Part shown: piece by piece, positions 1 through 10,174 of the stretch
Layout of the letters: the number at the start of each line of letters is the position of its first letter
Position numbering within the stretch: the stretch's first letter is position 1
From: Macrosoma leucophasiata
Taxonomy: Eukaryota > Arthropoda > Insecta > Lepidoptera > Hedylidae
DNA: 64,000 nucleotides
Direction: 5' to 3'
NCBI GenBank assembly: GCA_036365455.1
Contig: JAWQUS010000001.1
Coordinates: 22,919,001-22,983,000 of the forward strand
Translations under genes and position numbers: made by a program
The notes under the pieces: model-generated
Database searches by the model: none
The model's input: only the letters and a program-made list of their open reading frames with translations
Told to the model about the DNA's origin: nothing

Positions 1-52
1 CCTCCAGCGTAATAGTAGTGGCCTGCTACCACTACGCTACTGAGGCAGTTAA
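1..52 (-). repeat. Head fragment of the CAGTAGC tRNA-derived SINE
   Basis: The reverse complement carries the head of this SINE (CAGTAGCGTAGTGGTAGCAG...). The same head is complete at 6125-5808. The copy is cut by the window edge. Confidence 0.75.
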
Positions 53-398
53 CTTCATAATGCGAAATATATCAATTTTCAGATTCTAAAAAAAAATATC
101 TACCATTGTCGGATTGTGCATATGCACCAATAAAAACTATGATTTACTTCTCCATAAGTTCAATCCTCATGGCGAATCCACTGGCGAAATTCGGGTACAC
201 AAATCCCCCGTCCTCCTCCAATTCCTCATAAAAGGTGAAATGGTGGATAATGCTCGGTTCCTCATCACTGAGCGGATATCCTACCCATTGGGTATCCTGA
301 AAATTATAAATAGTTTACTAACTACAAACGGGTGACCTACAATAGTGAGACCTTATTTTTATTTTCCCCTTCTCATTGCACTACATAAAATATTTATT
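53..398. other. Unassigned sequence downstream of B3GLCT exon 4
   Basis: I see no gene, TIR or RNA fold here. The short frame at 114-335 has no recognisable domain. By position this lies in the intron after B3GLCT exon 4, unless a further exon escaped notice. Confidence 0.4.
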
Positions 399-485
399 CA
401 CTACCCAAAGGTTGACTGGGAGAGAATGCTTTTTAGCATTAAGTCCGCCGCATGTACGTAATTGTGCAAGAAATAAATAAATAGT
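399..485 (+). mobile_element. 5'-truncated LINE: 3' tail only
   Basis: The block 'GACTGG.AGAGAATGC...GCATTAAGTCCGCC', followed by TTGTGCA and an AAAT tail, matches the 3' end of the intact LINE at 59964-63276. It is a dead-on-arrival insertion. A third copy is at 49085-49183. Confidence 0.8.
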
Positions 486-539
486 GGATCATCATCACTG
501 CAACCGGAAGACGTACACTGCTGGACACAACCTTTCCCT

Positions 540-775
540 AAGACGCCCATAACATTAGTAGACGCGACGTAATTAGGGGAGAATATGCCATAATAGCCAC
601 GCTTGGTAGGCGAATTAGGGATCGCAGTGGCGGTAGTTTTACCACAGAATGCTGCTGCCCATCCCGCGATGTAATGTTTACCATCGCCCTATTGGAATGA
701 TTTGATCACCATTGTTCGGTTGACTGACAGCATTAGTGGGAGAATTCTCCTCCAGAGCGTCACGCGGTTGTCACG
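540..775 (-). repeat. Interspersed repeat (TGCTGCCCATC family)
   Basis: The block with CAGAATGCTGCTGCCCATC, GGAGAATATGCCATAAT and GGAGAATTCTCCTCC is the reverse complement of 44425-44640. The class is unknown. An old piece of the same kind (CCATAACATTAGTAGAC) recurs at 1130-1150. Confidence 0.65.
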
Positions 776-799
776 TCCCGACGCCTTGGAATAGTGGAT

Positions 800-892
800 A
801 TTAGGGCGTCCACACTAAACTGCGATACGATGTGATGCCACGTCGCATCGTAGGAACTTGCGATGCGAATTGCTGCGATGCAATTTCGTCTG
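800..892. mobile_element. CTGCGATGCG MITE, partial
   Basis: It begins AGGGCGTCCACACTAAACTGCGAT and is rich in GCGATGCGA words. It resembles the better-preserved 95-bp palindromic element at 2757-2853, but its second end is eroded. Confidence 0.5.
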
Positions 893-1269
893 ACATATTG
901 AAAGTATGGTCGCCTGTCGTTAGATAAGGAGTCTAAAATCGTTGTAGTCGCTGTTCGTTCCATGATGATGGTGATGGTCCTAGCCGTCCAATGCATTAAA
1001 AGGTCCTGGGAAGGCAGTGGCCTGTTTGTAAGAGCTATTGTTTTTACATAAAACTATTTCTCGATGAACATTACTGTCACTCCTGATCCTTAGGATGTTT
1101 TATCTTTGTTACAGAATTACATAACGGACCATAACATTAGTAGACCGGGTAATTCGCGGCGTGTGGACATTTTGTAGCCATCAGTAAAAAATTTACATTT
1201 TTACAATTATAGTTAGTTCTTTATACTAAAATACTCGTCCATTACTTCTCAACTCCACATTTCTCTCAC

Positions 1270-1461
1270 CTGCTGCTTGTCAACTGCCGCCAAAGCCTTC
1301 AGCAGGTTGACACACTTCACAGCCGTATGGGTCTCTACAAACAGCACCCATCTCACGACGCTGCCTCGATACTTGGTCACCAGAGGATCCAGCAAAGGCA
1401 CTATCGTCCAAGCGCCTGGCACTTTGAAATCTTCGTGGGTTATATGGACAGTTGGAAGTCG
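1270..1461 (-). CDS. B3GLCT: B3GLCT exon 4 (beta-1,3-glucosyltransferase)
   Basis: Internal coding exon of a beta-1,3-glucosyltransferase. The family acts in the ER lumen and adds glucose to O-linked fucose on thrombospondin type 1 repeats. The exon is 192 bp, 64 codons without a stop, preceded by acceptor TTTCTCTAG and followed by donor GTGAGAG. It encodes RLPTVHITHEDF..., then PGAWTIVPLLDPLVTKYRG, WVLFVETHTAVK and ends LLKALAAVDKQQ. From memory, the human B3GLCT N-terminal half has the same block (GAWTI.PLL, then a short strand ending in an acidic E-T segment, then a K-LL helix). Phase 0 continues from exon 3. The catalytic GT31-like domain must lie beyond the left edge. Start and stop codons of the gene are not in this exon. 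Confidence 0.85.
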
Positions 1462-1677
1462 CTAGAGAAATTATTATATATTTAAATAAATATAAGACAT
1501 AAATTAGACAAGCATGGATACGCTGATCTAAAGAGGGCCAGACAGACAAGAGTAATCCTATGAAGATGCCCTTTTTTTCCTGTTCAGTTAAGGAACTCTA
1601 TAAAGCGATACTTCTGAACTGTTCATTTAGTTTTTCAGATGAATCAGTAGCTGGAAAGAACTAATGTTCACACTTAC
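1462..1677 (-). other. B3GLCT intron 3 (216 bp)
   Basis: GT-AG intron with donor GTAAGTGTG after exon 3 and acceptor TTTCTCTAG before exon 4. It is short and holds no repeat I can see. Confidence 0.75.
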
Positions 1678-1787
1678 GCCTTCTATCTCCAACACTTGGT
1701 TTTCAATATCCTGCTTGAGCCGAGCTGCGACACTTGCGTGATACGGCTCCGTTTGACTTACTATCGTAAATACTATATTTCTCGAGT
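1678..1787 (-). CDS. B3GLCT: B3GLCT exon 3
   Basis: 110-bp coding exon with a strong acceptor (TTTTGTTTCAG) and donor (GTAAGTGTG). Only one frame is open throughout: after two bases that complete a split codon it reads SRNIVFTIVSQTEPYHASVA, then ARLKQDIENQVLEIEG. From memory, human B3GLCT begins its mature N-terminus with the same pattern: acidic residue, I-V-F-x-I-x-S-Q-(S/T), then F/Y-H-A and an L-K helix. The leading AC pairs with the single G left at the end of exon 2 to give GAC (Asp), so exons 2 and 3 join in frame. Exon 4 follows in phase 0. The other two frames carry stops. Confidence 0.87.
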
Positions 1788-2059
1788 CTGAAACAAAATT
1801 GTTACAACTATTTTCATATACAAAAGTTTTTTGCGAAGATTTTTTTTAAATACGCCTAAATTAGTAATATAAGAAAACCATCATATGTATGTAAAACTAA
1901 TAAACGTGTAACCACAAATGCCAAAGAAAATCACATTCTAAAAAACAACGTGGATGTAGAATTAATAAGCCGTAAATGGAAACCCCAATTGCCAATGCTA
2001 AGCTCATTCTAAAAACATCGCGCAACTTGTAATTGTTCGTCGAACAAAGATCTGAGATC

Positions 2060-2350
2060 ATATACAAGGCTATGACTAAGTTTTAAGTCCAACAACTCGC
2101 AAAAGTCTACATATCACACACCAGACCATCAGTCTTCATTATAATCGAAACAACGCATTAACGCGTACACATGAAACCCACATTTACTTTCCACCTGCCG
2201 CCGCAGATAAGGCGGATCGATGCCGTAACAACATTATCATCAAATTATGACACATAGCCGCCGACGTCATCAATCAAGCGTCAGGTTTCTCAGATTAATA
2301 CGATTTACAGCCAGTTAGATGTCCTGGGTAGATTGTGGGTCGGAGTGAAC
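2060..2350. repeat. Local duplication set 1, copy 1
   Basis: Shares AGTCTTCATTATAATCGAAA, CACCTGCCGCCGCAGATAAG and CCGCCGACGTCATCAATCAAGCG with two more copies downstream. The anchor word AGTCTTCATT falls at 2131, 3049 and 3941, so the spacing is about 0.9 kb. It is non-coding. Confidence 0.8.
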
Positions 2351-2420
2351 AGTCGGGAAAATAAAAGTCGAGCATAATGCAATGCAATAAATGTGAAGGA
2401 AAGATTTAACTAATCGGGCA

Positions 2421-2570
2421 GGACTTCGGTAGCTCAGTTGGAAGAGCGGCTGGACTAGATTCCCAGTGGCCACGAGTTCGAGTCTCGCCTGAAGTCAAAT
2501 TTTTCTTTCCATTTTCTTTAAAATATACTTCACAAGCATGTGTTAATGCGAAATAGTATTAAAAAAAAAA
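2421..2570 (+). mobile_element. AGCTCAGTTGG tRNA-derived SINE, unrearranged copy
   Basis: Short SINE. The tRNA-like head (2423-2495) has a 7-bp acceptor stem (ACTTCGG with CTGAAGT, one G-T), a D arm (GCTC/GAGC) with the box A word TAGCTCAGTTGG, and a T arm with TTCGAGT. The anticodon arm has a 9-base loop, so it is not a working tRNA. A short body (TTTTTCTTTCC...), the word CACAAGCATGTGTTAATGCG and a run of ten A follow. It serves as the reference for the rearranged copy at 56317-56456. Confidence 0.8.
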
Positions 2571-2597
2571 CAATTATTAAGGGAAAGAATTATAAAG

Positions 2598-2625
2598 AGA
2601 GCGAGAGAGAGAGAGAGAGCGAGCG

Positions 2626-2677
<52 letters not shown>

Positions 2678-2700
2678 AGAGAGAGAGAGAGACAGACGGA
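2598..2700. repeat. (GA)n microsatellite
   Basis: About 100 bases of GA repeats with scattered GC interruptions. It creates spurious Leu/Ser frames on the minus strand. Confidence 0.95.
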
Positions 2701-2756
2701 CAGATAGAGATAGAAATACAGAAACAAGTTCGTCAAGGCGGCTCGCGATAGGAGTA

Positions 2757-2853
2757 AGGGCTCCCACACATAACTGCGAATTCGCATCGCATCGCAAATA
2801 TCTGCCAGCTCGGACGAATGCATCGCATCGCAGTTTTGTGTGGCCGCCCTTAA
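2757..2853. mobile_element. 95-bp palindromic MITE (CTGCGATGCG family)
   Basis: The ends are inverted: AGGGCTCCCACACATAACTGCG on the left, and on the right the complement of AGGGCGGCCACACAAAACTGCG. GCATCGCATCGC occurs inside both arms. No coding capacity. Confidence 0.7.
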
Positions 2854-2989
2854 CCCGGCGAAAAAACAAAAGTGAAACGAAATACTGGAGCAAACAGCGC
2901 TACCTAGGTTTCCATTTTTTAAATTTGAGACAGTGAAAACAAAACAGGGAGGCAGACATGGCGTTAAAAGTAAGAGAAGCAGCGTCATA

Positions 2990-3390
2990 GGCGCATTTAT
3001 TCACTAACCGCAAGAAGACTACTCGTACATATTACTTATAAGAAGATAAGTCTTCATTATAATCTAAACCACCCATTAGAGCGCATACAATATAAAACCG
3101 ACATTCACTAGTCACTTGCCACCACAGATAAGGGGGATAGATGACATTACCATCAAATTATGACAAATAGCCGCCGATGTCGTCATCAATCAAGCGTTGG
3201 GTTTTCCGGATTAACACGATGTACAGCCGGTGGATGTGCTGGGTGGATTGTGGGTGTCGGTGGTCGTATCCATCATTGTTGAGCGGAGCCTGATACTGAC
3301 AAGTCAATCGATCGCGATGTTCGGAGTCTGGGTTTACTTTGTGTGAAATATCGAAAGTCTTTTCAAGATAATAATGTTTTGGAACCAAAT
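2990..3390. repeat. Local duplication set 1, copy 2
   Basis: Second copy of the unit at 2060-2350. It extends further right (TGGGTGGATTGTGGGTGTCGG, GAGCCTGATACTGACAAGTC), as does copy 3, so copies 2 and 3 are the closer pair. Confidence 0.8.
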
Positions 3391-3879
3391 TCCTTATTTT
3401 TTTTTAATTCTATTTTTTAAAAGGGGTTATGTCCCACGACATGTCAACCCCATCGTAGCCAATACATACTTAAAACATTACTATAATATAAGGAAATAGA
3501 AAGGAAAATGTTACTGGCGAGGAATTATTCAAATTATTAAAATATTAAAATTCCTTATTGCAGCTTTGGGTACGAGTGAACTGGAGAAAAAAAGAAAAAT
3601 GTTCCCAAAAACAGCAACGAAAACGTGTTACGCGACGTTCGGTTGCGTTCGTGATCGGAGGGATATCATAGAGATAGCGAGACAGATTGACAAAGACAAG
3701 CAAGTTCCTTAAGGCGGATTATGAAAGAAGTTATCTGCCGAAAAAAAGCGTGACAAAAAGAGAAACGAAAAACCATGATGTTTCTTCTTTGCATATCTAA
3801 AAGAGTGACAGAGAAATAGTGAGTGAGTGAGAAAAAGGAAGAGACAGAGAGAGATATAAAAGGATTGCAAATATATCTA

Positions 3880-4260
3880 ATCCGCAAGAAGTCTACATAT
3901 TACACCCAAGAATTACATATCATGACCAAAAACATCAATCAGTCTTCATTATAATCGAAATAGAGCTCATTAGCGCGCACACAATACAAAACCGACATTC
4001 GCTCACCACCTGCCGCCGCAGATAAGGGGGGGATAGACGCCGTAACGACATTATCATCAAATTATGACAAATAGCCTCGCACTAACAGCCGCCGACGTCA
4101 TCAATCAAGCATCGGGTTTCCCGGATTAACACGATGTACAGCCGGTGGATGTGCTGGGTGGATTGTGGGTGTCGGTGGTCGTATCCATCATTTTTGAGTG
4201 GAGCCTGATACTGACAAGTCAATCGATTGCGACGTTCGGAGTCTGAAGTTATTTTATCCC
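3880..4260. repeat. Local duplication set 1, copy 3
   Basis: Third copy of the unit. The spacers between copies also look related (GAGATAG...ACAGA...AAGGCGG), which suggests a ~0.9-kb tandem unit later broken by insertions. Confidence 0.78.
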
Positions 4261-4297
4261 ATGGCAATAAATAAATACATACTGTACTCTATCATGA

Positions 4298-4398
4298 TGT
4301 GATCTTAGGTTTTCACGAATTACATTTATTGAAAAATACTACTACAATACTACACTCAATAAAACTGTTTTTACGGATTTATCTCGTATCTATATTGC
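4298..4398 (+). repeat. Fragment of the GACGTTTCGG repeat
   Basis: TTAGGTTTTC.CGA.TTACA.T.ATTGAAA and the following GGATTTAT..CG..TAT match 37590-37680. Only the left part is present here. Confidence 0.5.
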
Positions 4399-4885
4399 CT
4401 CAGTAGCTTAGTAGTAGCAGACCACTACTACTACGTAACGGTTCGATTCCCGGGTCGGGAGTTATCAGAGACAACGGTGTAAAATCATTTATCTCTGGTT
4501 CTATTGGGATTTTTCCATTTTCGGGAACCAGTACCAGAGAATATGTAATACGTATAATATACGTCCCGCCCGATTTCCCCGCCTTACCCAAACTCCCCCT
4601 CTTATGGGCGACGTTTGCTATTCTCTACGTGCTACGCACACAGGTGCACGTGTAAATACACATAACTGATTGCTGTCTGTGTAATAGAGACCAAATTATG
4701 GGCTTGTATGGAATTTTGGCGGAGTGTCCGCGGTGTGCTAGCAACTCGAAGTTCGGTTATGTGTCCGGAGAAACATGGGCCAAAACGTAACCGGCGAATA
4801 ACGGATGTTTGAATGCATGCATTTATCACGGCATCACTCTGCCTACCACTTCGGAGATTCCAGACGTGAAGTCACGTATCTCGTC
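4399..4885 (+). mobile_element. CAGTAGC SINE interrupted by another repeat
   Basis: Head: CCTCAGTAGCTTAGTAGTAGCAG, with the box B word GGTTCGATTCCCGG. Body: TTATCTCTGGTTCTATTGGG. The 3' part (GGGCCAAAACGTAACCGGCG...) resumes after 4738. The middle, 4533-4738, is foreign. Confidence 0.75.
4533..4738 (+). repeat. GTCCGCGGTGTG repeat, nested in a SINE
   Basis: From AGAGAATATGTAATA to GGAGTGTCCGCGGTGTG. It matches 44628-44846 and, in reverse, 14405-14548 plus 15206-15303. The class is unknown. It lies inside the SINE at 4399-4885, so it inserted later. Confidence 0.75.
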
Positions 4886-5149
4886 TTTCCAGGCGCAAAT
4901 AGGACAGACATAGATCATAATTTGCAAATTAGAGAATCATCTCTCCATCCATATCTATCGCCTCAACACTCAGGGGCGTAATGTGGGCTAGCGGGTGAAC
5001 GGGAACCGATGAATAATTCAACAACTAATAACCTCAGAGTTCACTGCAATCTGAAACTTTTATCGAAAGATTTATGGCGAGCTCCGGGCAAACAGTGACG
5101 GCGATTCGAACAGGTGTGCGCGTTTATGGACTAAATCTCTGTCGATTTT

Positions 5150-5457
5150 ACTGGTGGTAGAGCTCCAATGACGAAGCTCGCGGGCGTAGGCACCACCGCA
5201 TTACCTAATAAACTTGCCGCTAAATGGTAGTGTTCAACACTATCGTGTTCCGGTCAGGTGGTAATGTACGGCCCTGTAATTTCCGGCACAGAGGCATAAG
5301 ACCTTAGGCCTCAGGAGTGGTAACGCATCTGCATTTTGACCTTGGTCTTTGTGTGGGTGTCTATAGGCTGCAGTCATCACTTAACATCAATGTGAACTGC
5401 ATGCTTGTTTACCACTTCCATTACATAAAAAAAAAAAAATTAAAGAAAAAAAAAAAG
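5150..5457 (+). mobile_element. ACTGG-family retroelement tail, full-length type
   Basis: About 290 bases from ACTGGTGGTAGAGCTCC to TGCTTGTTTACCACTTCCATTACAT plus an A-rich tail. About twenty copies in this window share the order: TAATGTACGGCCCTGTAATTTCC, GGCCTCAGGAGTGGTAACGC, GTCTATAGGCTGCAGTCATCAC. From memory it resembles the 3' end of the Jockey-type LINE BMC1 of Bombyx, so it is either a truncated LINE or a SINE that borrowed such a tail. No reverse transcriptase is attached to any copy here. Confidence 0.8.
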
Positions 5458-5807
5458 AGTATTTGTGCAAGACTTGAACGGATGTACAGGAACTCCAATC
5501 ACTTTGGGAACGAAATTATTTACGACTTGTCGAATTTTCCCTTATTTTTTTAATGGAACCTTCGTTACTCCATAACGGTGACAACATTCTGAAACTTAAC
5601 TGAAAACCGACCGAATCGTCGGGTTGTTTATAAAGTAATCATTTTAGATGAATATACGCGAGATTAACCCGAAAATTACAATGAGTGTAACTCGCACAAA
5701 CCTATGGACAATACGTACTATATAGTCATCCTCGACTCGTCCCCCACGGTTACCGGAGGAAGGTACTAAGAAGGCCTCGCCATGTACATGGCGACCCCAT
5801 GACGATT

Positions 5808-6125
5808 TCGTAACGTAACTTCACGCCTGTAATCCCCGAAGGGGTAAGCAGTGGTAAATGCATGCATTCAATCATACATGCAAACACCCACGATTCGCCG
5901 GTTACGTTTTGGCCCATGTAACAGGTGGCGAGCCTGTTGACATCTCCGGGTATAATACCAAACTTTGAGGTACTGGGAAATTTCCAGAAAATGGAAAAAT
6001 CCCAATAGAACCAGAGATAAAGGACTTTACACCATTATCTCTGATAACCCCCTACCCGGGAATCGAACCCAGGACCTCAGCGTAGTAGTAGTGGCCTGCT
6101 ACCACTAGGCTACCGATGCAGTTAG
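5808..6125 (-). mobile_element. CAGTAGC tRNA-derived SINE, full-length
   Basis: Best copy of this ~310-base SINE. On the minus strand it has a tRNA-like head with GGTAGCAGGCCACTACTAC and box B GGTTCGATTCCCGG, a body with ATAATGGTGTAAAGTCC and CGCCACCTGTTACATGGGCC, and a 3' end with CCCCTTCGGGGATTACAGGC. The head resembles a glycine-type tRNA, but I cannot fix the isotype. Confidence 0.8.
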
Positions 6126-6159
6126 ACTTATAGCCAGCACACGTTTTGCCATGGGCCGG

Positions 6160-6208
6160 CCAAGTACGATAGTGGAAACACGGGGGATGTTTCTACTATC
6201 GTACTTGG
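6160..6208. repeat. Hairpin, 21-bp arms
   Basis: CCAAGTACGATAGTGGAAACA faces its complement with one mismatch across a 7-base spacer (CGGGGGA). No other function is visible. Confidence 0.85.
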
Positions 6209-6221
6209 TCCCCTGGCAGAC

Positions 6222-6270
6222 GCCCTAAGCCGAGATCTGTACCTCATTCGGAGGTGCCCTTAGGCTCGTC
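6222..6270 (+). repeat. Short repeat (CGCCCTAAGCCGAG)
   Basis: CGCCCTAAGCCGAG...GGACCTC-like...CCCTTAGG recurs at 31252-31298. The rest of 6270-6849 shows nothing I recognise. Confidence 0.4.
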
Positions 6271-6849
6271 GCCACCCTCTCCCCACGCAGCGGGCACTAC
6301 AGTGCGGCTGCATGGCACTCGCACTGAAGTGCCAACTCCGTTAATCCAGGCTAAGCTCCCATAGGAACTATGCGCCTCTCAAATCCGGTTACACTGTAGA
6401 GGCACTTTGCCAACAGTAACACTGTCATTGCGAAAAAATAAATGCATGGACCAAGTTAATCATTAACCTATTAATATTCAAGCTTTGAATAATTACGTGT
6501 AACAGCCAGATATTTATGTTTAACACGCGATATAACCAAGATACCCAATGAGAGCCGCATCGGGACTCCATTTCCCATCCCAGCCGATATGCCCTTCGCC
6601 CCCGCGGCACATAGTAACCCAATGAGCTTTTAATGTGTCTCACGTCAAGTCGTTTGCATTATTCATTGTCGACTTCCGACCGTGTTCGCGGATTTATTTT
6701 GTTAAAGGTTTTACTACATTGATCTGATTGAGCTATTGAACGTTTGCTGTAAAAAAACGGTTTAAGATTTATTTTCTTTCTCTTTATTTTTTCGTTCTTA
6801 AAAGAGCTAAGAACACAAAAACTATATGATGTTCCGTAACTAAACAAAA

Positions 6850-6930
6850 ACGTAACTTGAGGCCTTTAATCCTCGGAGGGGTAGACAGAGGTAAATGGAT
6901 GCATTCAATCATACATTGATATTAATCTAT
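6850..6930 (-). mobile_element. CAGTAGC SINE, 3' fragment
   Basis: The reverse complement carries the 3' part of the SINE (TGAATGCATCCATTTACCTCTG...). It is truncated. Confidence 0.6.
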
Positions 6931-7022
6931 ACTTAATATTATGAAGCTGAAAAGTTTATTTGGTTGCGAATCTCAGGAATTATTGGTTTGAATGAAAAAA
7001 TCTGAAAGTTCGTTATAGAGTA

Positions 7023-7163
7023 ACCTTATTCATAAACGTATTTAGTGTTGCTAATCTCTCCTTTGTCCCTTTCTATCCTGCACATTTGACAATGCAACTG
7101 ACAAAGACAAAGCATTCTATAGCTAAAACGTATCTAATGTACGTTTATGAATACGGGGGGGGG
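7023..7163. mobile_element. CCTTATTCATAA MITE, copy 1
   Basis: Palindromic ends CCTTATTCATAAACGTA / TACGTTTATGAATACGGGG, with CTCTCCTTTGTC and GACAAAGACAAAGCATTCTA inside. Four copies of about 140-146 bases occur in the window, flanked by TA, which suggests a Tc1/mariner-mobilised MITE. Confidence 0.8.
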
Positions 7164-7550
7164 AGGCTTTACGCTATTTAACTTCACGCTGCGATTAATA
7201 GAGGCGGAGCATCAATGAAAAACGTTGCAGAAATTGTGAAAGTTGTGAAAGTATGGCTCGTGCGAAGCCAGATCGCTTGTATTTTAATAATTATGCTTCA
7301 CTTTTTAATTTTATTACTTTGGCTTACTTATACAAATCGCTGTATTCAACACTAGATATTAAATTAAACAAATCATTTTCAGGACGCCTACGATTATGTT
7401 ATTTCAATGAAGCTGTGGTTTCCATTTATTTTTAGCCACTGCGAATCAAACCACATCGGACCACTGAAATAATAATAGCACCGTAACCGTAAATACTGAT
7501 CATAAATATGACAAAATGTTATAGGGACCGTAGAGCCGATATGTGAACGT

Positions 7551-7890
7551 CGATACTAATATTATAAATGCGAGTGTAACTCTGTCTGTATGTCACGTTT
7601 TAAAAAACCCACTGAGCTGGTTGGGATGAAATTTAAGTTCAGAATAAGATACTTTGAATGCTTGGAAAGGGTATGGGACGAAGTCGCAGAAAACAGCTGG
7701 TACTATTAATATAAATGTGAGAGTAACTCTGAATGTCTGTCTGTCTGTTCCGCTTTCACCACCAATGTTCGGAGATGATTATGATAAAATTTAATACACC
7801 GATAGTTTGAATTCTGAAAAAATTCACAGGATGATTTTTGTACAAATACCAAAGAATATGAAAAAGAAAGTCACAGGAAAAACTTAGCAC
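7551..7890 (+). mobile_element. Two Helitron-like copies in tandem
   Basis: The first starts GATACTAATATTATAAATGCG and runs to ACAGCTGGT near 7701. The second starts at once with ACTATTAATATAAATGTGAG and carries GTCTGTCTGTC. These are the typical 5' words of lepidopteran non-autonomous Helitrons; the 3' CTAGT end is eroded. Confidence 0.5.
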
Positions 7891-7900
7891 ATTATTAAAA

Positions 7901-8828
7901 AATCAATTTAAGTAGCAAACCTACAAATTGTGCAAAAAATCTAGACAGACAAGAGATAAAGTCGAAACACCAAAATACTATATTTTCCTAAAGCATAATA
8001 TAGTGGAAGCAATATTTACCGTTAAATCACAGATAATAGAAGTTCTATCCAGCTCAACTACATCTACAAGCGAGTTAGTTTACACAAACACAAAAGTCTT
8101 CTTGTTTATACGTTCAATAACTGTAAATGTAATACAACCTTAAGATTTTTCGCAAGTAGATTTGGGAACATTGAATATGATGCCAGCCATTTTGGATTTA
8201 CCTTTTAAAAGCGGCTAATCTCTTGAAATTGGAAGTTGATAGAGAGGAAAGACGTAATCGCGTTTTCATTTCCTGGGGAGCTCTTCGTAGATTTATATAT
8301 TGCTATGTGTGAGTTGATAATGGTAATATTAAAAGCTACTTACAGAATGGAAATGGAACAAAAAAGAAACCTTATATCTGTTTTACGCAGAAAAACAAAA
8401 CTCACAGCCTTACACCAGGTATAACCTAAGTCACAGAACACAAATAAACACCCAATCCCTATAGTAGGCGAGCCCAAGAGGAGATTTTTGAATTAACTCC
8501 AGCGCGTCAGATTAAGATATAGGAGATACCTTGCACTCCTCCTCTAAGATTTCCATAAAGGGCCGAACCCTTAGGGCTTCCGCCACGAGCTTGCCTCGCA
8601 TCCAAATCATCAGAATTTTGAATGGGATCTTTGATTAGGTTCACTTTACATACTCTCTAAGTATCTGACATTCTTGAGTAATTTTTCACCTTCATTTTTG
8701 TAAAAGGCCCGGCATCAACATCTTGGATCAAGAACTTGTCATATATTCTGAGAGAGTGTAAAATGTGCCCAAACAATGCTCCTATCCAAAATTCAGAGGA
8801 TTCGGAAGATGAATAAGATCATATTTGA
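7901..8828. other. Unassigned intronic sequence
   Basis: The frames at 7928-8143 and 8236-8424 have no domain, no good splice context and AT-driven composition. I see nothing else. Confidence 0.4.
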
Positions 8829-8993
8829 TTTTTTTTTATGTAACGGAAGTGTTAAACAAGTATGCACTTCACATTGATGTTAAGTGATGACTGCAGCCTA
8901 TAGACACCTACACAAAGACCAAGGTCAAAATGCAGATGCGTTATCACTCCTGAGGCCTAAGGAGTTATGCCTCTGTGCTGGAAATTACAGGTC
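8829..8993 (-). mobile_element. ACTGG-family tail, truncated
   Basis: Minus-strand copy: the T run and TATGTAACGGAAGTG at the left are its A-tail end. It stops after the GGAAATTACAG word, so it is 5'-truncated. Confidence 0.75.
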
Positions 8994-9339
8994 TACCCTT
9001 AGTGCGCGGCTCTATATACAAACTTTACATTTAGTGGAGTTAATCGACAGGGTGCAAGGTATCTCCCATATCCTAATCCGACGCGCTCGAGTAAATACAA
9101 AAAAAGCATCCTGGGCACTACTAAGCATATATCTGTTAGCCAAACAAATATTTGTCCCAGTGCGACGGTCGGTTTTGGTCCAAAAACATTTAGAATAATA
9201 TGCTGCAGATTCTTTTGGAGCCAAGATGTTTGCTTCGCATAACACTGAATCCCTATATAATTTACCATGTACATACCTGGTACATAAGTTAGGCTTTAAC
9301 ATGACTCATAAGCCCACAAGATCCACGAGCTCTACCATT

Positions 9340-10030
9340 ATTAAAAACAAAGACTAAACACAATCAAGATACTTAGATATATCAACATACAGTGAAATCC
9401 AATTTTAAATAACAATCTAATAACGTCAATTTGGTCTTAAAGGCTCAAACATAAGTGGACAACCCGGACAGCAAAATTACCGTGCACAACCAACATTAAG
9501 CGAACCATTAACCCGACCGATACGTGCATTTTACACCCGTTTACTTATTTACCACCGGAATCAATTTCACGGGACGAGGCGGTGGAAACTTTTCAGTGCG
9601 AGGTGTAAATAGCATTCGGGAGCATTAATAATTCGGGGCCGTCGCACCGAGTGGCGCACACCGGATCTCTTGGGATTACTCGCAGCTGATAGTCGCCTAT
9701 TGATATGCAAGTTTTCTGATATTTACAATTTTGCAGAACCTATATAAATAAATATACTCTTACACTCACAGCCCCACATTTGGTATAAACCTGTGTCGTG
9801 GATGCCGTTGTACACATACAACACATAATCAAACGCCCAGACCCGAAACAAATATCTGTAGGCCATACAAATATTTGTCCCGGTGTAGGAATCGAACCCG
9901 CGACCCTTCGAATCAAACGGTCATCTCACACCGCTGGACCAACCGGATCGTCAAAATGGTGCGAGTCCTCGTTTTGGGATTCATGCTTTCGTATTCAAAC
10001 AAAGGATCGACATAGAACAAACATATATGG
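9340..10030. repeat. Local duplication set 2, copy 1 (split by a SINE)
   Basis: Shares with 10175-10620 the long block TTTCACGGGACGAGGCGG through GGATCTCTTGGGATTACTCG, about 90% alike by eye, and then CTTTCGTATTCAA. The anchor GGGACGAGG lies at 9571 and 10376. The SINE at 9746-9954 interrupts only this copy. Confidence 0.85.
9746..9954 (-). mobile_element. CCCGGTTAGTCC tRNA-derived SINE
   Basis: About 205 bases on the minus strand. The tRNA-like head has GGTTGGTCCAGCGGTGTGAGA and box B GGTTCGATTCC. The body has ACAAATATTTGTATGGCC and ACGACACAGGTTTATACC, and it ends GAGTGTAAGAGTATATTTATTT. Matching copies are at 34637-34851 and 47326-47537. Confidence 0.8.
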
Positions 10031-10174
10031 GGAGGTATTTGTGACTGGCATGTAGGAAGACTCATAATTGAGTGTCAGCAAAATTAAGACCAAGTAAAAG
10101 CACGTTTCATAAAAAGTAAATTAGGCAATTACCTTAACGACTACGTTCTCAAACTCAATCACAACTGGTCAGCC

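Noticed and set aside
2423..2495. Working tRNA gene
   Set aside because: The acceptor, D and T arms fold, but the anticodon arm has a 9-base loop with no sensible anticodon, and the same head occurs within a SINE at 56317.
2543..2988. Minus-strand frames of 116 and 132 codons
   Set aside because: They owe their length to the (GA)n run, which encodes Ser/Leu repeats. No splice sites or domain.
9798..10055. 85-codon plus frame
   Set aside because: It is the antisense of a tRNA-derived SINE; the same frame appears at 34691 and, in part, at 47375.
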